In this document: piece by piece, positions 25,730-38,541 of the stretch
Layout: every line of letters starts with the position of its first letter
Numbering within the stretch: the stretch's first letter is position 1
Assembly: GCA_951813615.1 (NCBI GenBank)
Contig: OX638377.1
Location: 1-64,000, forward strand
Direction of reading: 5' to 3'
DNA length: 64,000 bases
Source: an uncultured Latescibacterota bacterium
GTDB taxonomy: Bacteria > Latescibacterota > UBA2968 > UBA8231
Program-made: the position numbers and the translations under genes
The notes under the pieces: generated by a model
Databases searched by the model: none
What the model saw: only the letters and a program-made list of their open reading frames with translations
What the model was told of the DNA's origin: nothing

Positions 25730-28135
25730 ATGAAGAATTTCCGCACCATACTTTTTGCCGCCGTCTCTGTGGCGGCGCTGCTGGGCAGTGCGGTCGAGGC
25801 CCAGAAGGTCGTCTCGGTCGAGGTACAGGGCGAACTGCGCAAGGTAGCCAAGTCGCTGATCCTGACCACGGTGGGCTTGGAGCCTGGAATTGAGCTGTCG
25901 CAAGAGAACGTGCAGCAGGCCGTGCGCGACCTCCAAGGGCTCAACGTCTTTGAGGATATCCAGATCTGGGGCGATCCCGTCCCCGAGGGCATCAACCTTA
26001 TCATCATGGTTGAAGAATACCCGTCCTTGGAGGGTTTGCAGTTCAAGGGACAAAAAAATCTCAAGGAGAAGGACCTCAAGGAAGCGCTGAGCTTGATCAC
26101 TGGTCAGGTTATCGCGCCGAAGGATGTGGTGCGGGGCGAACAGAAAATCCTCGACCTCTATCGCGAAAAAGGCTATCTGCGCGCCGAGGTTAAAGGCCAG
26201 ACCTTCGCTGGCGCAGAAGAGGGCGAGGTATTCCTCCAATACGATATCGACGAGGGCTCCAAGGTGCAGATCAAGCAGATCCGCTTGATCCAGCGCCGCG
26301 CCGACGGCACGGTGATCGACAGTCGAGAGCTACCGGCGCGCAGTCCCCGGCGTCCGCAAAAGTGGGACGGCCAAGGTCCGGAGCCGCGCCGGTTGGTATC
26401 GTTGATGGAGACCGAGGAGAAGCGCTGGTGGCGCAAGGGCGAGTTCAACGGCGATACGTACGAGGAGGACAAGCAGAAGCTGCTGGCGTACTATCGCAGC
26501 TTGGGCTTTCAGCAGGCAGCCATAGCGCGCGACAGCGTCTATTACGACTCGACGCGGCGGCACTTGTTCATCGACGTGGAAATCGACGAGGGGCTACAGT
26601 ACCGGTTGGGCGAAGTCGCTTGGGAAGGCAACGAACTCTTCGGCACCGACGAGTTGGTGGGGAAGCTGGAGTTGCAAGAGGGGATGGTATACAGTCGTTC
26701 GGGGCCAGAGTTGGCCGATTTGGCGCGCTTTGTCTATTACGAGAAGGGCTACTTGGACACGCGCGTGGTGCCGCAGGAGACGATTCGCAACGACTCGATA
26801 GACGTGTCGTTTCAGGTGTTTGAAGGGCAGCCGTGGACGATTCGCAAGGTCGAGATCGCCGGCAATACCAAGACGCGGGAGAAGGTAATCCGACGCGAGA
26901 TCGAATTGCGTCCAGGCGATATTTATCAGCAGAATCTCGTCCAGGAAAGTCAGCGGCGCATCCATCTGTTGAACTTCTTCAAGGATGTGCAAATCCAGCC
27001 TCAATATAGCACAGGCGAGGACGAGCGGTTGGTGGATCTGGTATTTGACGTCGATGAGCGACCGACTGGGCAAGCGTCTGTGGGAGCGGGGTATTCGGAT
27101 CGCGACAAGATGGTGGGCCAAATCGGATTGCAGGTTCCCAACTTTCGCGGCATGGGCCAGAGTCTGGACTTTAACTGGGAGTTCGGCACTCGGCGCGAGC
27201 AGTTCCTAGTCGGTTTTACCGAGCCGTGGCTCTTCGATACCCCGACCAGTTTGTCGGCGCGCGCCTATACGCAAAACCTCCACTACTACGACTACCGGAG
27301 CACCAACTATCGGCTAAACAATAGCGATATCCTCTGGAAATCCAATCGCAAGTCGATCAATGTGCGCGTGGGTCGGCGGTTGAAGAAGCCGGCCAATTCC
27401 AGCCTTTCGCTGGGCTATCGCCTTTACAGCCAAGGCTATTCCGACTTTGCAGACGGCAACGCTCCATTGGCAAGCGATCTCCGCTACCAAGATCGGCTTA
27501 CAAGCCGCTTTGAGTTGATCTATACGCGCGATACGCGCGACCGGGCCGAGTTTCCGACCAAGGGGACGGTTTTTAGCTACACTCCATCGGTCGCGACTTC
27601 GATCGTGGCTGGCGATGTGGACTTCCACAACCACGAGGTGAATTTCAATTACTATCGGCCGAGTTGGTGGAAGTTCGTCTGGAGTTTGGAGACCAAAGTC
27701 GCGGTTATAGATGGTTTTTCCGACGAGGACGACGGCCTCATTTCGTACTATGACCTGTTTACCCCAGGTGGTATTGATTACTGGGACGGACAGATCCGGG
27801 GCTATCAGGATTACTCCTTGGGCCCAAAGGACGAGGCCAGCGGGATTCCGCTCGGCGGCCGCTCGATGATGGTGTTGAACCTAGAATACCGCTTTCCGAT
27901 AGCCGAGCAGCAAGTGTACGGCATCCTCTTTGCCGACGCGGGCAACGCTTGGGCGACGATTCCCGAGCTCGATCCCTTGGATCTCAGGCGCTCGCTGGGC
28001 TTTGGTTTTCGCGTCCAGACGCCGATGCTGGGGATGATCGGCTTCGACTTCGGCTATGGTTTTGACCGCGAGAAGGTCGATGGTGCGCCGGCTGGCTGGA
28101 AGACCCACTTCCAGTTTGGGCCGCAGTTTTACTAG
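25730..28135 (+). CDS. bamA: Outer-membrane protein assembly factor BamA (Omp85)
   Basis: 801 residues from the ATG at 25730, which begins a clean signal peptide ('LFAAVSVAALLGSAVEAQ'); the frame continues upstream only over clpC. Several POTRA repeats (about residues 22-420) include 'GLNVFEDIQIWGDP', 'GLQFKGQKNLKEKDL' and 'IAGNTKTREKVIRREIELRPGD'. The Omp85 barrel (about 430-801) ends in an aromatic residue ('FQFGPQFY'), the usual Bam recognition end. It folds beta-barrel proteins into the outer membrane. An insertion with 'RSPRRPQKWDGQGPEPRR' (about residues 205-222) lengthens one POTRA region. skp/ompH follows within 600 bp, as in many Gram-negatives. Confidence 0.95.
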   Translation: MKNFRTILFAAVSVAALLGSAVEAQKVVSVEVQGELRKVAKSLILTTVGLEPGIELSQENVQQAVRDLQGLNVFEDIQIWGDPVPEGINLIIMVEEYPSLEGLQFKGQKNLKEKDLKEALSLITGQVIAPKDVVRGEQKILDLYREKGYLRAEVKGQTFAGAEEGEVFLQYDIDEGSKVQIKQIRLIQRRADGTVIDSRELPARSPRRPQKWDGQGPEPRRLVSLMETEEKRWWRKGEFNGDTYEEDKQKLLAYYRSLGFQQAAIARDSVYYDSTRRHLFIDVEIDEGLQYRLGEVAWEGNELFGTDELVGKLELQEGMVYSRSGPELADLARFVYYEKGYLDTRVVPQETIRNDSIDVSFQVFEGQPWTIRKVEIAGNTKTREKVIRREIELRPGDIYQQNLVQESQRRIHLLNFFKDVQIQPQYSTGEDERLVDLVFDVDERPTGQASVGAGYSDRDKMVGQIGLQVPNFRGMGQSLDFNWEFGTRREQFLVGFTEPWLFDTPTSLSARAYTQNLHYYDYRSTNYRLNNSDILWKSNRKSINVRVGRRLKKPANSSLSLGYRLYSQGYSDFADGNAPLASDLRYQDRLTSRFELIYTRDTRDRAEFPTKGTVFSYTPSVATSIVAGDVDFHNHEVNFNYYRPSWWKFVWSLETKVAVIDGFSDEDDGLISYYDLFTPGGIDYWDGQIRGYQDYSLGPKDEASGIPLGGRSMMVLNLEYRFPIAEQQVYGILFADAGNAWATIPELDPLDLRRSLGFGFRVQTPMLGMIGFDFGYGFDREKVDGAPAGWKTHFQFGPQFY

Positions 28136-28159
28136 TTCCCGGTTGCAGGGGCAAAAGAC

Positions 28160-28194
28160 GAAGCCCAAGGTGTCGCCTGGCATCTTGGGCCTTC
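28160..28194 (+). terminator. Hairpin terminator after bamA
   Basis: GAAGCCCAAG (28160-28169) pairs with CTTGGGCCTTC (28184-28194) with one bulged base, followed by TTGTGT. The T-tract is weak. Confidence 0.5.
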
Positions 28195-28207
28195 TTGTGT
28201 CCGCTGT

Positions 28208-28244
28208 TTCACAAAATTCTGCCAAGTCGTATCTTATACGACTT
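28208..28244 (+). promoter_or_regulatory. Possible promoter with perfect inverted repeat (operator candidate)
   Basis: TTCACA (28208-28213), 16 bp and TATCTT (28230-28235) form a candidate promoter. A perfect 9-bp inverted repeat AAGTCGTAT-CTT-ATACGACTT (28224-28244) covers the -10. It lies 42 bp before the small lipoprotein gene. Confidence 0.4.
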
Positions 28245-28285
28245 AGTTTGGGATGACAGAAGAACGGATCGACGCAGGATTTGCT

Positions 28286-28567
28286 ATGGCCAAACAGTTG
28301 ATCTGCATACTTGTCTTGATCGTTCTGATTTCGCTTGCCGGATGTATCCCTGGCGACGGGAAACACACCGAAGCGAATCCCGCCGGATTTTTCTGGGGCA
28401 TATGGCACGGTTGGATCGCGCCCATATCGCTCATCTGGGGCCTGTTTGACTCGGCCATCCGCCTCTATGAACCGCATAACACAGGCTGGTGGTACGACGT
28501 TGGGTTTTACATTGCCGTTATCAGCGGTTTCGGTGGGATCTCTTTGTCGCGGCGCAAGCGCAAATAG
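28286..28567 (+). CDS. Small predicted lipoprotein/membrane protein
   Basis: 93 residues from the ATG at 28286 (AGGA 7 bp upstream); an in-frame ATG at 28253 would add 11 residues before the signal peptide. A lipobox 'LISLAGC' (Cys at about 20) follows a hydrophobic stretch. Two further aromatic hydrophobic segments ('GFFWGIWHGWIAPISLIWGLF' region and 'DVGFYIAVISGFGGISL') suggest a small integral protein with a basic end 'SRRKRK'. This resembles small FCB membrane proteins annotated as hypothetical. It stands alone between bamA and skp with its own inverted-repeat promoter region. The function is unknown. Confidence 0.65.
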   Translation: MAKQLICILVLIVLISLAGCIPGDGKHTEANPAGFFWGIWHGWIAPISLIWGLFDSAIRLYEPHNTGWWYDVGFYIAVISGFGGISLSRRKRK

Positions 28568-28679
28568 ACGGTCTGACGCCTAATTTCTGTGTCACCGTTG
28601 CGGCGAGCGAGCGCAGTTGAATTAAAACCATGAACGCAACCTCAATCCAATTGACTTTCGTCCATAAAGAGGAGTACAT

Positions 28680-29216
28680 ATGAGACGCATCCTACTATTC
28701 GCCCTCGTCGTGGCCTGTTGCGCCACGAGTGCCTCGGCTCAGCTAAAATTAGGCTACATCGATTCCGAAGTGCTCAAAGAGCGCCTGCCCGGATTCCGGG
28801 ATGCGCAGCGCACGTTGGACCAGCTACGCCAAGACTACGAAAACCAAGCCAAGGACCGCGAGGCTAAGTTGCTCAAGTATCAGGAGGACTTTCGGCGGCA
28901 GGAGTTGCTGATGAGCGAGGCCCGCAAGGCGGAAATGCAGGCCGAGTTCGAGACCAAGGTTCAGCAATTGCAACAGTTTACCCAGGAAAAATTTGGTCCC
29001 GAAGGCGAGCTGATGCGCAAGAATATCGAGCTTTCCGAGCCGATCTTTAAAAAGATCAACGATGCCATTCAGGTCATGGCCGAAGAAAAGGGCTACGATT
29101 TCATTTTCGACGCCGCCGCGCCTTCTAGCGGTTTGGTCTTTGCCAAGGAGGAGTACGATCTGACCGAGCAGCTACTGGAATTAATGCAAAAGCAAGAGGA
29201 AGAGGGAGAGGAGTGA
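28680..29216 (+). CDS. skp: Periplasmic chaperone OmpH/Skp
   Basis: 178 residues. A signal peptide (about 1-20, '[10 protein letters not shown]') is followed by the Skp pattern '[24 protein letters not shown]', a long charged coiled coil (about 45-115) and the closing strand '[18 protein letters not shown]'. The trimer holds unfolded outer-membrane proteins for delivery to BamA, encoded just upstream. AAAGAGGAG sits directly before the ATG. The GTGA overlap with fabZ couples the two genes. Confidence 0.9.
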   Translation: MRRILLFALVVACCATSASAQLKLGYIDSEVLKERLPGFRDAQRTLDQLRQDYENQAKDREAKLLKYQEDFRRQELLMSEARKAEMQAEFETKVQQLQQFTQEKFGPEGELMRKNIELSEPIFKKINDAIQVMAEEKGYDFIFDAAAPSSGLVFAKEEYDLTEQLLELMQKQEEEGEE

Positions 29217-29650
29217 ATTTAACGGAGATTCTCGAGCTGTTGCCGCACCGCTATCCGCTGCTGCTCATCGACCGCATCCTCGAATTGGAACCTGGAGAAC
29301 GCGTGGTGGCCTTGAAGAATGTGACGGCCAACGAATCGTTTTTCCAAGGACATTTTCCCGGTTATCCGGTCATGCCCGGAGTGCTGATCGTCGAAGCTCT
29401 AGCGCAGGCGGGTTGTGCGATGATGTTGAGCGGCGTGGAGAATCCCGGCTCCAAAGTGCCTTTTTTCGCTGGGATTGACCGCTGCAAATTTCGCCGCCCG
29501 GTCGTGCCGGGGGATCAGTTGCGACTGGAGCTAACGGTGCTCAGGCAGCGGGGCGGGTCCTGTAAGTTGCAAGGGCGAGCACTGGTGGGAGAGGAAGTGG
29601 CGGCAGAGGCGGAGATTATGGCGGTATTGGGGGAGCGGGAAGGCCGTTGA
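29213..29650 (+). CDS. fabZ: 3-hydroxyacyl-[acyl-carrier-protein] dehydratase FabZ
   Basis: 145 residues, starting at GTG with a 4-bp overlap with skp. The hot-dog-fold active site is complete: '[13 protein letters not shown]' near the N-terminus, His47 in '[12 protein letters not shown]' and Glu61 in 'IVEALAQAG'. It dehydrates beta-hydroxyacyl-ACP in fatty-acid elongation. Neighbouring skp-(lpxD)-fabZ order is standard, but lpxD/lpxA/lpxB are not present here, so the lipid A genes must be elsewhere or absent. Confidence 0.94.
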   Translation: MNLTEILELLPHRYPLLLIDRILELEPGERVVALKNVTANESFFQGHFPGYPVMPGVLIVEALAQAGCAMMLSGVENPGSKVPFFAGIDRCKFRRPVVPGDQLRLELTVLRQRGGSCKLQGRALVGEEVAAEAEIMAVLGEREGR

Positions 29651-29660
29651 GGAGCACCTA

Positions 29661-30584
29661 ATGGATCGCCTTTATCACGTCCTCGAAGCGCAGCAATTCG
29701 ACCTAGACTTGATAGAAGCCATTTTCTCTACGGCCCAAGAGATGGAGCAAGTAGTTCAGCACTACGGATCCAATATCCTCAACCGCCGGGTCATGGCGAC
29801 GCTGTTCTACGAGCCGAGTACGCGCACGCGGCTGTCCTTTGAATCGGCGATGACGCGGTTGGGTGGGGCCGTCATTACGACCGAGAGCGCTCAAGAATTT
29901 TCTTCGGCAGCCAAAGGGGAGACCCTTGAGGACACCATTCGCGTCGTCGCCGGGTACTCGGACGTGATCGTGTTGCGCCACTACGAAAGCGGAGCTAGCA
30001 ACCGAGCCGCTGCTGTCGCCGGCATCCCGGTGATTAACGCCGGCGACGGAGCCGGACAGCACCCGACCCAAGCCCTGTTGGACCTCTTTACCATTCAGCG
30101 CGAGATCGGCCGCCTCAAAAAAATTAACATTGCCTTGGTGGGAGATCTGGCCAATGGACGGACGGTGCGTTCGCTGTGCTATCTGTTGGCCAAATACGAG
30201 GACGTTAAGATGTACTTCGTCGCGCCTGAGACGGTGCGGATGAAGGACGACATAAAGGAGTATTTGCAGCGGCACCAGGTCTCTTTTGAGGAGGTGGACG
30301 ACCTACATGAGGTAGCGAGGCAGGCCGATGTGGTCTATCAGACGCGCATCCAAAAGGAGCGATTTGGCGACCGCACTGGCGAATACGAGCAGGCGCGGGG
30401 CAAGTACATTGTCGATCGCTCGGTGATGGACTGCATGCAGGAGCACGCTGTGGTCATGCACCCGCTGCCGCGCGTCGACGAGATCGACCCGGAAGTGGAT
30501 GCCGATCCGAGGGCGGCCTACTTTCGCCAAGCTCACAACGGACTCTACGTGCGCATGGCCCTTTTGCGGATGATTCTCGCTTGA
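29661..30584 (+). CDS. pyrB: Aspartate carbamoyltransferase catalytic subunit
   Basis: 307 residues, the usual length. The carbamoyl-phosphate loop is 'FYEPSTRTRLSFESA' (STRTR at 53-57), followed by 'GAGQHPTQALLDLFTI' and the aspartate-binding region 'VMHPLPRVDEIDPEVD'. It catalyses the first committed pyrimidine step in the cytosol. No pyrI or pyrC is adjacent. It begins 10 bp after fabZ, with GAGGAG upstream. Its TGA stop lies in the next gene's -35 element. Confidence 0.95.
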   Translation: MDRLYHVLEAQQFDLDLIEAIFSTAQEMEQVVQHYGSNILNRRVMATLFYEPSTRTRLSFESAMTRLGGAVITTESAQEFSSAAKGETLEDTIRVVAGYSDVIVLRHYESGASNRAAAVAGIPVINAGDGAGQHPTQALLDLFTIQREIGRLKKINIALVGDLANGRTVRSLCYLLAKYEDVKMYFVAPETVRMKDDIKEYLQRHQVSFEEVDDLHEVARQADVVYQTRIQKERFGDRTGEYEQARGKYIVDRSVMDCMQEHAVVMHPLPRVDEIDPEVDADPRAAYFRQAHNGLYVRMALLRMILA

Positions 30585-30609
30585 CCTCCCCAGGGCCGCC
30601 AAATATATT
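30581..30609 (+). promoter_or_regulatory. Sigma70-type promoter built on the pyrB stop codon
   Basis: TTGACC (30581-30586), a 17-bp spacer and TATATT (30604-30609), in front of the 38-residue basic protein gene. The pyrB TGA (30582-30584) sits inside the -35. Confidence 0.7.
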
Positions 30610-30651
30610 GCCGGCAAACCAAACCGCTTCTATTCTTAGGAGGATACACAG

Positions 30652-30768
30652 ATGGGTTCGAGTAAAGGCAGAATGAGGGAAAAGGAATTGAGGAGTCGGC
30701 GGCAGCGGCGCAAAAAGCGCTTGAAGCAACGTGCTCAGGAAGCCAAGCTGTCACCGCGGAAGAAGTAA
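30652..30768 (+). CDS. 38-residue highly basic protein
   Basis: A short gene supported by its setting: a good promoter (30581-30609), an AGGAGG ribosome binding site (30639-30644), an ATG, 38 codons and a following terminator. Lysine and arginine make up 18 of 38 residues ('RRQRRKKRLKQR'), with no hydrophobic stretch. This composition suggests binding to RNA, ribosome or DNA. Short Arg/Lys-rich proteins of this kind occur in several FCB and Planctomycetes genomes, but I cannot assign a family by eye. Confidence 0.7.
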   Translation: MGSSKGRMREKELRSRRQRRKKRLKQRAQEAKLSPRKK

Positions 30769-30802
30769 GTAGCTAAAGTTAGAGGCCATCGGCCTTGCTG
30801 GG

Positions 30803-30833
30803 AGAGCTGACAGATGAGCTGTCGGCTCTTTTT
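30803..30833 (+). terminator. Rho-independent terminator
   Basis: An 11-bp stem AGAGCTGACAG (30803-30813) / CTGTCGGCTCT (30819-30829) with one G-U pair, followed by TTTTT. Confidence 0.8.
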
Positions 30834-30847
30834 GTATTGGAGGAAAA

Positions 30848-31810
30848 ATGGAAAGGGCCCTGCGCGTCGCCGTCGCCGGTGCCAGCGGCATTGGCAAGCA
30901 TCACGCCAAGTGGTTCCACCGCGCCGGCGCGCAAGTCGTTGGCTTTTTGGGCCGCAGCCGGGAAAGTGTCGCTGCTACAGAGCGCGTTCTAGGCGATATT
31001 TTTCCCTTTGCGGGCCAAGGCTATTGGGACTTGGACCAACTGCTGAGCGAAGAAGCTCCCGATGTGGTCGATGTCTGTCTGCCGAACGAGGACCATTTCG
31101 ACTGTGTCACATGCGCTCTTGAGCGAGGTTGTCACGTCCTCTGCGAAAAGCCCTTAGTCTGGCATGCGGATGGGGCCGATCAGACGCTGATGCAAGCGCG
31201 AACCTTGGTCGATTTGGCGCGGCAAACCAATCTGCACTTGGGAGTTTGTACTCAATACGCTGCTGTGCTACCCAACTACCGGCAGCTATACGAAGAGGCC
31301 CGCGGTCCGCTCGCTACCGTGGAATCCTTTTACGCGGAAATGGAGACCTTGGCGCGGGGGCGTCGCCGCAGCGCCGCGGAGGTGTGGATCGATATGGCTC
31401 CCCATCCTTTGAGCATGCTCTTGGCTTGGATGCCCGACGGCGTAATTGAGCCTGATTCGCTACAAGTGGCATCCGGGAATGGAGAAGTTCGGGCCTGTTT
31501 CAGTTTTACCGACGCGGCGGGAAGTTGTCGTTGCGAAATCATCGTCCGCGATTTGCACGAGGGCCAACCCCTGCGGCGATTCGGCATCAACGGCTTTTTA
31601 GTCGATTGCGCGGGGCGGTCTGCGCCCGACGGTACCTATTGTTCGGTGCTCAGCACGAGTGAATCAGAGCTAATCGGCGATGATTTTATGTCGCTGCTCA
31701 TCGCCCGATTTGCTGAGGCGGCAATGCAGCCCAAGCTAGCGCCGCTCGTATCCGGCGCAGTCGGGTTGCGCAACCTCGAACTTCAGCTACAGATTCTGCA
31801 AAACGCCTAA
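30848..31810 (+). CDS. Gfo/Idh/MocA-family NAD(P)-dependent oxidoreductase
   Basis: 320 residues with an N-terminal Rossmann fold ('VAVAGASGIGKHHAKWFHRAG'), 'DVVDVCLPNEDHFD' and the family motif 'CEKPL' (Glu-Lys-Pro), then a C-terminal alpha/beta substrate domain. These enzymes oxidise or reduce sugars and inositols. The substrate cannot be read from sequence, but the next gene is a rhamnose isomerase, suggesting deoxysugar or sugar metabolism. AGGA lies 5 bp before the ATG, just after the terminator at 30803. Confidence 0.85.
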   Translation: MERALRVAVAGASGIGKHHAKWFHRAGAQVVGFLGRSRESVAATERVLGDIFPFAGQGYWDLDQLLSEEAPDVVDVCLPNEDHFDCVTCALERGCHVLCEKPLVWHADGADQTLMQARTLVDLARQTNLHLGVCTQYAAVLPNYRQLYEEARGPLATVESFYAEMETLARGRRRSAAEVWIDMAPHPLSMLLAWMPDGVIEPDSLQVASGNGEVRACFSFTDAAGSCRCEIIVRDLHEGQPLRRFGINGFLVDCAGRSAPDGTYCSVLSTSESELIGDDFMSLLIARFAEAAMQPKLAPLVSGAVGLRNLELQLQILQNA

Positions 31811-31883
31811 GTGCGAGGTGGTAGCTACCGTCTCGATCTACCGAGTTTGACCTGCTAGGCTCGATAATTAAAGGAGAGGCAGA

Positions 31884-33125
31884 ATGGGAATTCCAGCGCA
31901 CAATAATATAGAGGACCAATTCGCGGCTTTAGCCGAAATGCTCTCAGGCCGAGGTATCGAAGTCGAAGAAGTCAAAGCCCAGCTCAAAGCCCAGGAGATC
32001 GAGACGCCCTCTTGGGGATATGGCAATTCCGGGACGCGCTTTGGCGTTTTCAAACAACCCGGTGCCGCTCGCGATGTCCACGAGCGGCTTTCCGACGCGG
32101 CCCAAGTGCACAAGGTGACGGGTGTCTGCCCTGGTGTGGCTTTGCACATCCCGTGGGATAAAGTGGATGACTACGACACTCTGGGGCAAGAAGCGGCAGA
32201 TCTGGGCGTGCATATCGGGGCGATCAATCCCAATGTCTTCCAAGAGCCCGAATACAAATTGGGCAGTTTCGGTCATCGGGACCCGGCAGTGCGTCGCAAA
32301 GCGCTCGATCACATGTACGAGTGCGTGGATATCATGCAGCAGACAGGCTCCACCGTACTGAGCCTTTGGTTTGCCGACGGCACGAACTACCCGGGCCAAG
32401 ACGACATCATCGAACGCAAGCGGCGCTTTGAAGAATGTCTGAGGGAAACGTACGCCATGCTGCCCGAAGGGGCGCGGATGCTCATTGAATACAAATTCTT
32501 CGAGCCAGCATTTTACCATACGGACATTGCCGACTGGGGTATGGCGCTCAATTTCGCCATTAAGGCCGGGCCGCAGGCCGAGGTGCTGGTCGATCTAGGG
32601 CATCATCCCCTCTGCACCAATATTGAGCACCTTGTGGCCTTACTCCTCGACGAAGGGCGGATGGGCGGTTTTCATTTCAACAACCGCAAATACGCCGATG
32701 ACGATGTGACGACCGGGTCGGTCAACCTCTACGAGGTCTTCCTAATTTACCACGAGATCCTCAACGCTGAGCGGCGCGGTGCCGCAACGGCTAACATCGC
32801 CTACATGATCGACCAAAGCCATATTATCAAGCCCAAAGTCGAAGCCATGATCCAGTCGGTGCTCAACATCCAGACGGCCTATGCCCGTGCCTTGCTGGTT
32901 GACCGTCCGGCACTCGCTGAGGCCCAGGCAGAGGACGATGTAGTGGCAGGCGAAGAAATCTTGCGCAATGCCTATGATATGGATGTGCGGCCCTTGCTGG
33001 CGGTTGTGCGCCAGGAACTGGGGGCCGAAGCCGACCCCCTAGGTGCCTATCGCAGCAGCGGTTACTTTGAGCGCATTGCCGTAGAAAGACAGGGCGAACT
33101 GAAAGGGGCCGCTAGCTGGGGCTGA
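31884..33125 (+). CDS. rhaI: L-rhamnose isomerase, RhaI type (TIM barrel)
   Basis: 413 residues. Blocks match the Pseudomonas stutzeri-type enzyme: '[14 protein letters not shown]', '[10 protein letters not shown]', '[12 protein letters not shown]', '[13 protein letters not shown]', '[14 protein letters not shown]', 'YMIDQSH', '[13 protein letters not shown]' and a closing 'YRSSGY'. Metal ligands are expected in '[11 protein letters not shown]' (Glu), the 'VDLGHH' Asp, the 'GGFHFN' His and the 'MIDQSH' Asp. It interconverts L-rhamnose and L-rhamnulose and related aldose/ketose pairs. No rhamnulokinase or aldolase is nearby. GGAGAGG precedes the ATG. The last gene before the rRNA operon. Confidence 0.92.
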   Translation: MGIPAHNNIEDQFAALAEMLSGRGIEVEEVKAQLKAQEIETPSWGYGNSGTRFGVFKQPGAARDVHERLSDAAQVHKVTGVCPGVALHIPWDKVDDYDTLGQEAADLGVHIGAINPNVFQEPEYKLGSFGHRDPAVRRKALDHMYECVDIMQQTGSTVLSLWFADGTNYPGQDDIIERKRRFEECLRETYAMLPEGARMLIEYKFFEPAFYHTDIADWGMALNFAIKAGPQAEVLVDLGHHPLCTNIEHLVALLLDEGRMGGFHFNNRKYADDDVTTGSVNLYEVFLIYHEILNAERRGAATANIAYMIDQSHIIKPKVEAMIQSVLNIQTAYARALLVDRPALAEAQAEDDVVAGEEILRNAYDMDVRPLLAVVRQELGAEADPLGAYRSSGYFERIAVERQGELKGAASWG

Positions 33126-33139
33126 TGTAGGCGCGGCGC

Positions 33140-33178
33140 GGTGGTTCTAGCGTTAGCACCAGTATTATTTTGTTTTTT
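33140..33178 (+). terminator. Probable terminator between rhaI and the rRNA operon
   Basis: GGTG-(GTT bulge)-CTA pairs with TAG-CACC (33140-33160), followed by a T-rich tract to 33178. The same AT-rich tract could also act as an upstream promoter element for the rRNA promoter. Confidence 0.45.
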
Positions 33179-33190
33179 CTTGATATTTTC

Positions 33191-33219
33191 TTGACAGAGA
33201 GATGTTTGGAGACTATGTT
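33191..33219 (+). promoter_or_regulatory. rRNA operon promoter
   Basis: TTGACA (33191-33196), a 17-bp spacer and TATGTT (33214-33219), preceded by an AT-rich stretch (33163-33190) that may serve as an UP element. It lies about 110 bp before the 16S 5' end. Confidence 0.8.
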
Positions 33220-33249
33220 CTAAAGTTCCGCTCGACACCTGAGCGATAT

Positions 33250-33262
33250 TGATCTTTGAAAA
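33250..33262 (+). promoter_or_regulatory. boxA-like antitermination site in the 16S leader
   Basis: TGATCTTTGAAAA resembles the boxA consensus TGCTCTTTAACA. Related copies are at 34949-34960 and 35075-35086. Confidence 0.6.
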
Positions 33263-33281
33263 TCGAATAACGTACATGAGG
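33258..33281 (+). other. 5' arm of the pre-16S processing stem
   Basis: These 24 bases are complementary to 34964-34987 with a single G-U pair, enclosing the whole 16S gene. This is the classic RNase III substrate. Confidence 0.9.
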
Positions 33282-33331
33282 GTCCAGCGTCGAAGAGCTT
33301 GGATTTGCAAAAAGCAGTATATCAAATTTTT

Positions 33332-34897
<1,566 letters not shown>

Positions 34898-34948
34898 GAT
34901 TATCGGGAGTTTTAGACTCCTGACATTATCCGCCTAGGTCAATGTTTT

Positions 34949-34960
34949 TACTCTTTGACC
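34949..34960 (+). promoter_or_regulatory. boxA-like site after 16S
   Basis: TACTCTTTGACC, the second of three boxA-like elements in the operon, just upstream of the 3' arm of the 16S stem. Confidence 0.5.
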
Positions 34961-34963
34961 TGT

Positions 34964-34987
34964 CCTCATGTGCGTTATTCGATTTTC
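34964..34987 (+). other. 3' arm of the pre-16S processing stem
   Basis: It pairs with 33258-33281 over 24 bp and ends exactly one base before the tRNA-Ile 5' end, so RNase III and RNase P sites are nearly contiguous. Confidence 0.9.
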
Positions 34988-35064
<77 letters not shown>

Positions 35065-35074
35065 TTCAGGCTTT

Positions 35075-35086
35075 TGCTCTTTGACA
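35075..35086 (+). promoter_or_regulatory. boxA-like antitermination site before 23S
   Basis: TGCTCTTTGACA matches the boxA consensus TGCTCTTTAACA at 11 of 12 positions. The following AATCGAATA repeats the 16S leader sequence. Confidence 0.75.
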
Positions 35087-35107
35087 ATCGAATACAGGTT
35101 CACATCA
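35085..35107 (+). other. 5' arm of the pre-23S processing stem
   Basis: These 23 bases pair with 38268-38290 (Watson-Crick plus three G-U pairs) across the 23S gene. The 35065-35204 spacer otherwise holds only the boxA-like site and no gene. Confidence 0.85.
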
Positions 35108-35204
35108 GTAAAATCTAAGGTTTACCGAGTGGAAGCGCGTTATGTGCTTACCACTCGAGACACCGCGATGCATTACCTCTAGTAGTGTTGTGACAGTGAT
35201 TTTT

Positions 35205-38228
<3,024 letters not shown>

Positions 38229-38267
38229 TTTACTATCGCAGCAATACTTGGAGTTGTGCATTGCTTT

Positions 38268-38290
38268 TGATGTGGGCCTGTATTCGGTTG
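38268..38290 (+). other. 3' arm of the pre-23S processing stem
   Basis: TGATGTGGGCCTGTATTCGG followed by TTG pairs with 35085-35107. Confidence 0.85.
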
Positions 38291-38308
38291 TTGAAGAGAA
38301 TTTGAGTT

Positions 38309-38426
38309 TTCCGGTGGCCATAGCGGAGGGGAAACACCTCTTCCCATTCCGAACAGAGCCGTTAAGCCCTCTTGCGCCGATGGTACTGCTGGGGTTGCCT
38401 AGTGGGAGAGTAGGACGCCGCCGGAT
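38309..38426 (+). rRNA. rrf: 5S ribosomal RNA
   Basis: About 118 nt closed by the stem TCCGGTGGC (38310-38318) / GCCGCCGGA (38417-38425). It holds the conserved CCCATTCCGAACAGAG loop and the GGGAGAGTAGG 3' region. Confidence 0.95.
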
Positions 38427-38431
38427 TTTTT

Positions 38432-38464
38432 AAAAGCCCATCCCTTTGGGGGTGGGCTTTTTTG
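38432..38464 (+). terminator. rRNA operon terminator
   Basis: AAAAGCCCATCCC pairs with GGGGTGGGCTTTT (one T-G pair) with a TTTG loop, followed by further T residues. Confidence 0.9.
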
Positions 38465-38481
38465 TGTCTGTGGAAAATACC

Positions 38482-38510
38482 TTGACAACGCCGAGGTAGG
38501 CCAATTAATT
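38482..38510 (+). promoter_or_regulatory. Sigma70-type promoter for the EF-G-like gene
   Basis: TTGACA (38482-38487), a 17-bp spacer and TTAATT (38505-38510), 31 bp before the start codon. Confidence 0.6.
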
Positions 38511-38541
38511 AAGCACTTCTCTTAATGCAGGAGGAGTCAAA

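Noticed and set aside
35065..35204. Second spacer tRNA (Ala)
   Set aside because: No cloverleaf is visible; only boxA-like and processing-stem sequences.
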